64,000 nt of DNA from Leeia aquatica (GTDB lineage: Bacteria > Pseudomonadota > Gammaproteobacteria > Burkholderiales > Leeiaceae), in contig NZ_JABAIM010000001.1 in assembly GCF_012641365.1 (NCBI RefSeq), positions 930,001-994,000 on the forward strand, written 5' to 3'. The position numbers were made by a program, and so were the translations under genes. This document shows positions 58,575 to 64,000 of the stretch, in pieces. The first letter of the stretch is position 1. The number at the start of each line of letters is the position of its first letter. The notes below the pieces were generated by a model, which had not been told where the DNA came from, did no database searches, and saw nothing but the letters and a program-made list of their open reading frames with translations.

Positions 58575-59693
58575 TTACTGGCTGAGCAGGTTGCCGCTGC
58601 GGATCGGCGTCGATCCGGCGATACGGGCAAGGCTCGCGCCACACGTGGCAAAGCGCAGAAAATGGCGAGCGTACAGCACGCCTTCAATACTGGCATGGAG
58701 GGTAGTAACGCGGTCGCTGAGCGGGTCCACCACGTCGACCACCGGGTCGCCAGGGCGCAGCCACGCGCCGGGCTCGGCACGGTAAACCACCACCCCGCTG
58801 TGCGGAGCCTGCAGCGACTCCGTACCACTCAAGGGCGTGGCATCGTGCAGCAGTGGCGGCAGAGCCGGGGGCGGCAGGTCCACATAGCCCTGGTGCGCCA
58901 GATAGCCGAGCAAGGCATCGGCATCGTGCTCGGCATTCGCCCAGCTGACTTCACTCTGCCCGCGCAGCTCCAGGGTGGCCGCTACGCTGCCATTCGGGAT
59001 CGGATAATCCGGAAAGCGCCCGCGCAACTGCCACCAGATCTGACTGTTGGCTTCGTCAAAGCAGAAGCTGTCGCCAGACACCGTGGCCAGCAGTGAGGCA
59101 TGCGCCCCCAGCAGTTGTGCCAGTGGTTTCAGTGTCTCCCACAGCGGGTCGGCGGTATACAGGTGGAATACCGCTTCCCAGTCGCAATGCAGGTCCAGCA
59201 CCAGATCGGCATCGACCGACAGTGACAGCAAAGCCAGACGCATGGCCTCCAGCTCCGTGCCGGGCTGCAGCGTCGCCAGTGCCTGCTTGACCCGCTCGCG
59301 GATGACGCGCTGGTTGTGCAGCGGGTCCTGCGTCAGCACCTCAGCCAGCCCCTCCACGATCAGCGCCGCCAGATCGGGGTAGCTGCGGTTGAAGTTCTCT
59401 CCAGTCAGCTGCTCAAAGCGGCCGGTATGGCTGCCTTGCACATGCTGGTTAAGGCCAATGGGGTTGGCCACCGGCACCAGCACGATCTCGGCACGCAGCT
59501 TGCCTTCCGCCTCCAGCTGCGCCAGCCGTTGCTTCAGCACATGGTTGACCAGCATGCCGGGCAGCTCATCGGCATGCAGCGAGGACTGCAGATAAGCCTT
59601 GCGGCCGCTGTCTTGCGGGCCGTAGTGGAAACTGACTATTGCCCGTTCGGTGCCCAGCGACTGGGCCAGCAGTGGGATACGTCGAGTTTCCAT
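58575..59693 (-). CDS. Succinylglutamate desuccinylase / aspartoacylase-like zinc protein
   Basis: 372 residues of the M14-like aspartoacylase/AstE superfamily. Zinc-binding signature in YLQSSLHADELPGMLVNHVL (HxxE at about residues 40-43) and a second His in LVLDLHCDWEA (about H170), with the catalytic Glu expected further on. In P. aeruginosa an equivalent gene (PA0891) sits between aotM and aotP and is distinct from the true aruE. It might cleave N-succinylglutamate here, filling the missing astE step, but the substrate is unproven. Confidence 0.75.
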   Translation of the reverse strand: METRRIPLLAQSLGTERAIVSFHYGPQDSGRKAYLQSSLHADELPGMLVNHVLKQRLAQLEAEGKLRAEIVLVPVANPIGLNQHVQGSHTGRFEQLTGENFNRSYPDLAALIVEGLAEVLTQDPLHNQRVIRERVKQALATLQPGTELEAMRLALLSLSVDADLVLDLHCDWEAVFHLYTADPLWETLKPLAQLLGAHASLLATVSGDSFCFDEANSQIWWQLRGRFPDYPIPNGSVAATLELRGQSEVSWANAEHDADALLGYLAHQGYVDLPPPALPPLLHDATPLSGTESLQAPHSGVVVYRAEPGAWLRPGDPVVDVVDPLSDRVTTLHASIEGVLYARHFLRFATCGASLARIAGSTPIRSGNLLSQ

Positions 59694-59695
59694 GA

Positions 59696-60412
59696 TCAGT
59701 GCTTCCGTGGCGCGAGGTAAGCCAGCCAGCGCTTCTCGGCCAGACGGAACAGGCCCAGCAGCAGGAAGGTGAGGATCAGGTAGATCACCCCGGCGGCGAT
59801 GAAGCCCTCAAACGGTGCGTAGTACTTGGAGTAGACATTGCGGCCAGCACCGGTCAGGTCCACCAGCGTCACCGCACTGGCAATCGAGCTGCCTTGCAGC
59901 ATGAAGATCACTTCATTGCTGTACGCCGGAATGGAGCGGCGCAGCGCGGACGGCAACACGATGCGGCGGACCATGGTAAACCAGCTCATGCCGATGGCCC
60001 GTGCCGCTTCAATCTCGCCGTAGGCAATGTTCTTCATCGCCCCGGCAAAGATCTCGGTGGTATAGGCCGCCGTATTGAGGGTAAAGGTGAACAGCGCGCA
60101 GAAGTAAGGCTCACGGAAGGGCAGGATCAGCGGATTTTCCGCCGCCCACTGCTCCTGCACCCACTCCAGCCCGGCAAAGCCGTTGTACACAATGAACAGC
60201 TGAATCAGCATCGGCGTGCCGCGCATGTAGTAGGTGAAGGCCCATACTGGCTTCGAGACCCACGGATTGCGCGAGCAGCGCAGCAAGGCCAGCCCGATGG
60301 CCAGCACCACCCCAAGGATCAGACAAGTACCCACCAGTTTGAGGGTCAACAACAGGCCGTACAGGTATTCCATCCGGCTGTCGTAAATGATCTGCAGGTT
60401 GAAGTCGTTCAT
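59696..60412 (-). CDS. aotM: Arginine/ornithine ABC transporter permease AotM
   Basis: 238 residues, about five helices. Glutamine/arginine-type His/Glu/Gln/Arg permease: EIFAGAMKNIAYGEIEAARAIGMSWFTMVRRIVLPSALRRSIPAYSNEVIFMLQGSSIAS, with the EAA loop EIEAARAIGMSWFTMVRRIVLPSA. Forms the channel with AotQ. Overlaps the aotQ stop by 4 bp. Confidence 0.94.
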   Translation of the reverse strand: MNDFNLQIIYDSRMEYLYGLLLTLKLVGTCLILGVVLAIGLALLRCSRNPWVSKPVWAFTYYMRGTPMLIQLFIVYNGFAGLEWVQEQWAAENPLILPFREPYFCALFTFTLNTAAYTTEIFAGAMKNIAYGEIEAARAIGMSWFTMVRRIVLPSALRRSIPAYSNEVIFMLQGSSIASAVTLVDLTGAGRNVYSKYYAPFEGFIAAGVIYLILTFLLLGLFRLAEKRWLAYLAPRKH

Positions 60413-61095
60413 AGTTCACCTGCCCTGACGCCCAAGGAGTAGCGTCGTTCCAGATAACGGAAACCAGCCGAAGAAATGGCGGTCAATCCCAGATAGATGA
60501 AGCTGGCAGCCAGCAGGAACTGCATCGGCTTGCCTGCGCTGCGACCGGCGGTATCCGCCACGTACAGCAGCTCGGCCAGACCGGTCATGGAAATCACGGC
60601 CGTACTTTTGAGCAAGACCAGCCAGTTGTTGCTGATGCTCGGCAGCGCATAACGCACCATTTGCGGGAACATCACGCGGCGGAACACCTGCATCGGAGTC
60701 ATGCCGTAGGCCGCACCAGCTTCCAGCTGCCCTTTTTGCACTGCCATGAAGGCGCCACGGAAGGATTCGGTAAAGTAGGCGCCGTAGATGAAGCCCAGCG
60801 TCAGGATGCCCACCACAAACTGATTGAAGTCGATATGCGGCAGGTTGTGCGATTCGACAAAGTTGTTGAACAGGATTTGGCCACCAAAGAACAGCAGCAG
60901 CATCCAGACCAGATCCGGCACACCGCGGATCACTGTCGTATAGAGGGTTGCCATCCATCGCAACGGGGGAACGGTTGACAGCTTGCAGGCGGCACCGATC
61001 AACCCCAGCACACAGGCAAGGATGACCGACAGCACGCCTACCCTGACGGTCACCCAAGTGCCGTCAAGCAATTGGCTTGCGTATTCAGACCACAT
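60409..61095 (-). CDS. aotQ: Arginine/ornithine ABC transporter permease AotQ
   Basis: 228 residues, about five helices. EAA loop EAGAAYGMTPMQVFRRVMFPQMVRYALPSISNNWLVLLKSTAVIS; the start VRVGVLSVILACVLGLIGAACKLS is typical of HisQ-like subunits. It pairs with AotM. First permease, 224 bp downstream of the binding-protein gene, across the hairpin at 61249-61291. Confidence 0.94.
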   Translation of the reverse strand: MWSEYASQLLDGTWVTVRVGVLSVILACVLGLIGAACKLSTVPPLRWMATLYTTVIRGVPDLVWMLLLFFGGQILFNNFVESHNLPHIDFNQFVVGILTLGFIYGAYFTESFRGAFMAVQKGQLEAGAAYGMTPMQVFRRVMFPQMVRYALPSISNNWLVLLKSTAVISMTGLAELLYVADTAGRSAGKPMQFLLAASFIYLGLTAISSAGFRYLERRYSLGVRAGEL

Positions 61096-61248
61096 TTTTG
61101 TGTTGTTTTCCTGACAGGTGGCAGAGGCTCATTATTATGTCGTCCGGGCCCAATCCCCGGCCTCGTGCCTGTTGTACACCCATGACCGCCCGGTGCGGGC
61201 GGGCCAGCAACATGACTACCTCAGGGCGAGGGCACCCTGAATGACAAC

Positions 61249-61291
61249 GCCCCGACCAGGCAGGTACTGCATGTTTCGTGCCGGTCGGGGC
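61249..61291. promoter_or_regulatory. Strong hairpin between aotJ and aotQ
   Basis: GCCCCGACC then GGCA pair with TGCC and GGTCGGGGC, a ~13-bp stem with one bulge. No U-tract follows. In this type of operon such intercistronic structures stabilise the binding-protein mRNA or reduce read-through, raising AotJ over AotQMP. Role inferred. Confidence 0.55.
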
Positions 61292-61318
61292 GCCATCGGG
61301 GTTCAGCCTGTGTAAGAC

Positions 61319-62116
61319 TTAGCCGCCGTAAACGTCAAACTTGAAGTATTTGCCGTTGATCTTGCCATACTTGCCACTCTTGCGAATGGCGTCGATGGCT
61401 TTGTTGAAGGCGTCGCGCAGGTCTTTGTCTTCCTTGCGCACTGCCACACCGGCGCCTTCACCCAGCACGGCCTTCTCTTCCGGAGTTTTGCCGAACATGG
61501 GCTCGCCCACAAACTTGAAGTCCTTGCCTTCCGGCTTCTTCAGGAAGCCTTCTGATGCTTCCACCGAATCCTGGAAGGAGGCATCCACACGGCCTGCCTT
61601 CAGGTCCATGTACACTTCATCCTGCTTGGCGTAACGCACCACCTTGGCACCCTTCGGTTCCCAGAACTTGGAAACGAACTGGTCGGCAATGGTACCGCGC
61701 TGCACGCCAATCTTGACGTCCTTCAGGTGCTCAGGCTTGGCATCCTTGATCTTGGTGTTGTTCTTGGCCACCAGGCGTTGCGGGGTGTTGTAGTACTTCT
61801 TGCTGAAGTCCACCTTCTGCTTGCGCTCTTCGTTGATGGACATGGAAGCGATGATGGCGTCGAACTTCTTGGCTTGCAGCGCCGGGATCATGCCGTCCCA
61901 GTCTTGCTTCACCAGCGTGCACTTGGCCTTCATTTCTTCGCACAGCGCCATGGCGATATCAATGTCGAAACCGACAATGGAGCCATCCGGCTTGGTTTCG
62001 GAGAACGGGGGGTACGCACCCTCCACGCCGATGCGGATTTCTTTCCAGTCCTTGGCGAATGCGCCCATCGATGCGACAGATGCAGCCAGCGTCAGCGCGG
62101 CAATAGCCTTCTTCAT
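61319..62116 (-). CDS. aotJ: Arginine/ornithine-binding periplasmic protein AotJ
   Basis: 265 residues from the ATG at 62116 (GAGGAGAAGG upstream). Signal peptide MKKAIAALTLAASVASMGAFA|K. Mature SBP_bac_3 fold: EIRIGVEGAYPPFSETKPDGSIVGFDIDIAMALCEEMKAKCTLV, WDGMIPALQAKKFDAIIASMSI, and the C-terminal FNKAIDAIRKSGKYGKINGKYF. Delivers basic amino acids to AotQMP. First gene of the transporter; a promoter-like TTGTAG-N17-CATTAT lies at 62307-62279. Confidence 0.95.
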   Translation of the reverse strand: MKKAIAALTLAASVASMGAFAKDWKEIRIGVEGAYPPFSETKPDGSIVGFDIDIAMALCEEMKAKCTLVKQDWDGMIPALQAKKFDAIIASMSINEERKQKVDFSKKYYNTPQRLVAKNNTKIKDAKPEHLKDVKIGVQRGTIADQFVSKFWEPKGAKVVRYAKQDEVYMDLKAGRVDASFQDSVEASEGFLKKPEGKDFKFVGEPMFGKTPEEKAVLGEGAGVAVRKEDKDLRDAFNKAIDAIRKSGKYGKINGKYFKFDVYGG

Positions 62117-62605
62117 GCAACCTTCTCCTCTGGTTTGTCGGGCCGGGCGATACATCGTCGATCCCGGTCCCTGCGGGTCTTGCGGGCGCGCTCCCCGTTC
62201 CGTGTCTGAAAACCGGGCCAGCACCTGCTTCAGGTCCATCACCTTCCGGCTCAAACCGTCCGGAAGTGGGTGACGGCAATAATGTCATGAATATTTATAG
62301 GCTACAATGTAAAACGCCTGCCCCGATCCGCACCAGCCTAGTACAGCAACATATTCAGGCACCAGGAATCAGCAGACAAAACGTTTAATATCATTGACTT
62401 AAGCTATATTGTTACCCATAAAAGCGGGGTGAATGACGATTTACTTAAACGCCATTCTGTAACTTGGTGTCGCATTCCGGAAATATCCCCCCTGTCCGCA
62501 GGTCTAGAATGCGCCTGAGCCGTGGTGGCCCCCCTCTCAGGTGATCCCTGAACTGCCACCCGCCCTGCTGGCCGCCAGTCAGCCCCGACAAGAGAGACAA
62601 CAACA
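62117..62605. other. 489-bp divergent regulatory region between aotJ and gdhB
   Basis: No gene. On the minus strand TTGTAG (62307-62302) and CATTAT (62284-62279) form a plausible aotJ promoter with a 17-bp spacer, giving a 5' leader of about 155 nt. The ArgR-type tandem site at 62447-62488 lies 118 bp upstream of the gdhB start. The region 62280-62440 is AT-rich. Confidence 0.5.
62447..62488 (+). promoter_or_regulatory. Tandem ArgR (AraC-type) binding site
   Basis: Two half-sites of 21 bp in direct repeat. The right half matches the P. aeruginosa consensus in full: TGTCGC (62468-62473), eight bases, AA (62482-62483), five bases. The left half, exactly 21 bp away, has CGC (62450-62452) and AA (62461-62462) at the right places. 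It could serve gdhB and/or aotJ. Confidence 0.65.
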
Positions 62606-64000
62606 ATGACGCAAACCCCGATGTCCGACCTGCAAGCCCTGATCGAGCAGGTACAGACCATTGCTCGTGAAAAACTGCCCGCAGCCCAGGTCAAGAAGAT
62701 GTTGCCCTACCTGCAGGCCTACTTTGATGATGCCAACGTCGATGATCTGAGCACCCTGCCCGCGGTAGACCTGCTGGGTGCGGCCAGCAGCCATTTGCAG
62801 CTGGCGCAGCAACGTGTGACCGGTGAACCCAACATCCGCATCTACAACCCGGAATTCGATATTCACGGTTGGCAATCCACCCACACCATCATCGAGATGG
62901 TGAACGACGACATGCCTTTCCTGGTGGATTCGGTCACCATGGCTCTGTACCGCCGTGGCCTGTCACTGCACGTGCTGCTGCACCCGGTGCTCTCGGTGAG
63001 CCGGGACAGCAAAGGCAAGCTGACGAGCGTGGCCGAGGCCAGCGATGAAACCCCGGTGCGGGAATCCTTCATCCATATCCAGATCGACCGCCAGACCGAC
63101 AAAGCCACATTGGCTGCACTGCAGGCCGACCTGCAGCAGGTGCTGACGGACATTCGCGCCGCTGTCAGCGACGAAGCCACCATGCGCCAGCACCTGCAAG
63201 AAGCGATTGCCTCGCTGGCCAGCGCACCGGCCCAGGCCGGGGATACGGCAGAATTTGCTGAATTCCTCGGCTGGATCGAGCGCAACAATTTTGTATTGCT
63301 GGGCTATGCCGACTATCAAGCCAAGAGCGGCAAGGCCACCGAGATCACACTGGTGGAAGGCTCGGGCCTCGGCATCCTGCGCGATACCGACCATCCGGTC
63401 TACGCCCAGTGCCTGAAAGGCATCCCCGGCGAGCTGGTGGAACTGAAAAAGCGGCCGGAAGCCCTGACGCTGGTAAAGGCGGATGCCCACTCCACCATCC
63501 ACCGCCCGGGTCACCTGGACTTTATCGGCGTCAAACGCTACGACAGCAAGGGCAATGTGGTAGGGGACCGCTGCTTTGTTGGCCTGTACACCGCCACGGC
63601 TTACCACGCCTCCCCCAGTGACATCCCGGTGCTGCGCAAGAAAGTGGCTTTCGTACGGCAGGCGTGCGACTACATCGAAAACAGCCACCGCGAAAAAACC
63701 CTGCTCAACGTGCTGGAAACTTATCCGCGTGATGAGCTGATCGAAATGCCTGCCGACATCCTGCTGAAATTTGCACAGGGTATCGTCGGTTTGCAAGAAC
63801 GCCCGCGCGTACGGGTGTTTGTGCGGGACGACCGCTTTGGCCGCTATGTCTCCGCGTTGGTCTATCTGCCGCGTGACGCTTTCAATACCGAAGTGCGGCT
63901 GAAGATGAACCAGATCCTGCTGCAGGCGTTTGGTGGTGAAAGCAGTGAATTCAATGTAATGCTGTCCGAGAGCAATCTGGCGCGCATCCAGTTCAATATC
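62606..64000 (+). CDS. gdhB: NAD-specific glutamate dehydrogenase, large type (partial, C-terminus off the window)
   Basis: The frame starts at the ATG at 62606 and runs past the right edge after 465 codons. This is the N-terminal regulatory region of the ~1600-residue Bac_GDH family: IYNPEFDIHGWQSTHTIIEMV, DDMPFLVDSVTMALYRRGLSLH, FVLLGYADYQ, GLGILRDT, HSTIHRPGHLDFIGVKRYD, RCFVGLYTATAYHASPSDIPVLRKKVAFV and LLNVLETYPRDELIEMP. It converts glutamate to 2-oxoglutarate. In P. aeruginosa the homologue is induced by arginine through ArgR; here it sits next to the arginine-uptake operon with an ArgR-type site between. Confidence 0.94.
   Translation, partial: MTQTPMSDLQALIEQVQTIAREKLPAAQVKKMLPYLQAYFDDANVDDLSTLPAVDLLGAASSHLQLAQQRVTGEPNIRIYNPEFDIHGWQSTHTIIEMVNDDMPFLVDSVTMALYRRGLSLHVLLHPVLSVSRDSKGKLTSVAEASDETPVRESFIHIQIDRQTDKATLAALQADLQQVLTDIRAAVSDEATMRQHLQEAIASLASAPAQAGDTAEFAEFLGWIERNNFVLLGYADYQAKSGKATEITLVEGSGLGILRDTDHPVYAQCLKGIPGELVELKKRPEALTLVKADAHSTIHRPGHLDFIGVKRYDSKGNVVGDRCFVGLYTATAYHASPSDIPVLRKKVAFVRQACDYIENSHREKTLLNVLETYPRDELIEMPADILLKFAQGIVGLQERPRVRVFVRDDRFGRYVSALVYLPRDAFNTEVRLKMNQILLQAFGGESSEFNVMLSESNLARIQFNI

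Noticed and set aside
58575-59693. Calling this gene astE outright.
   Set aside because: Its position matches the P. aeruginosa gene that exists in addition to aruE, so substrate identity cannot be claimed from sequence alone.

Overview
The window looks like chromosomal DNA from a high-GC, Gram-negative betaproteobacterium, most likely a Neisseriales / Chromobacteriaceae-type organism. This is inferred from the RecA, NAD-GDH and envelope proteins, the high GC, and the Shine-Dalgarno usage; it was not tested by a search. No tRNA, rRNA, CRISPR array, intact transposase or phage gene was seen.

Layout. 1-6.6 kb: a double-receiver response regulator (cut by the left edge), a chemoreceptor, a Nudix hydrolase, a sigma-54 activator and an AraC/GyrI-like regulator pair. 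6.6-9.8 kb: small membrane proteins, one of which has a decayed second 3' end, and a cytochrome-b-like membrane protein overlapping an ECF41 sigma factor. 9.8-13.5 kb: an acyl-CoA synthetase, nth with a DUF1841 gene, a 145-bp palindromic repeat and a GNAT gene. 13.5-26.6 kb is an accessory stretch: tandem zinc-ribbon/membrane paralogues, small secreted proteins, an AT-rich acyltransferase beside a broken DCC-family gene, a GAD-like immunity-type gene, several GNATs, and an SRAP gene whose 3' end is duplicated around an inserted gene. 26.6-29.6 kb: modECBA with a clear ModE operator. 29.6-34.7 kb: a MarR / periplasmic protein / TlpA-like operon, ppk2, and an orphan Fur box. 34.8-40 kb: trpE and an envelope-protein run (coiled-coil, DUF945, EI24). 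40-46.4 kb: an ABC-F ATPase behind a leader peptide and terminator-like hairpin, ohr/ohrR with two operators, a second chemoreceptor and a lipoprotein. 46.7-50.4 kb: cpdB and recA-recX.

50.4-64 kb holds a coherent arginine-catabolism block on the minus strand: aotJQM, a desuccinylase-like gene, aotP, argR, aruC, aruF, aruG, astD and astB. An NAD-dependent glutamate dehydrogenase (gdhB) is transcribed divergently. Arginine is imported by AotJQMP, converted by the succinyltransferase (AST) pathway to succinylglutamate and then glutamate, and glutamate is deaminated by GdhB. ArgR (AraC type) probably senses arginine, and a tandem ArgR-type site sits between aotJ and gdhB. The order matches the Pseudomonas aeruginosa aot-aru cluster, but no standard astE follows astB.

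The most interesting signals are: (1) a 31-codon leader ORF with a very strong ribosome site plus a terminator-like hairpin in front of the ABC-F gene, i.e. a possible attenuation switch; (2) a GAAC-N4-GTTC palindrome in the recA promoter, unlike the usual proteobacterial LexA box; (3) two places where the 3' end of a gene is repeated on the far side of an unrelated small gene.
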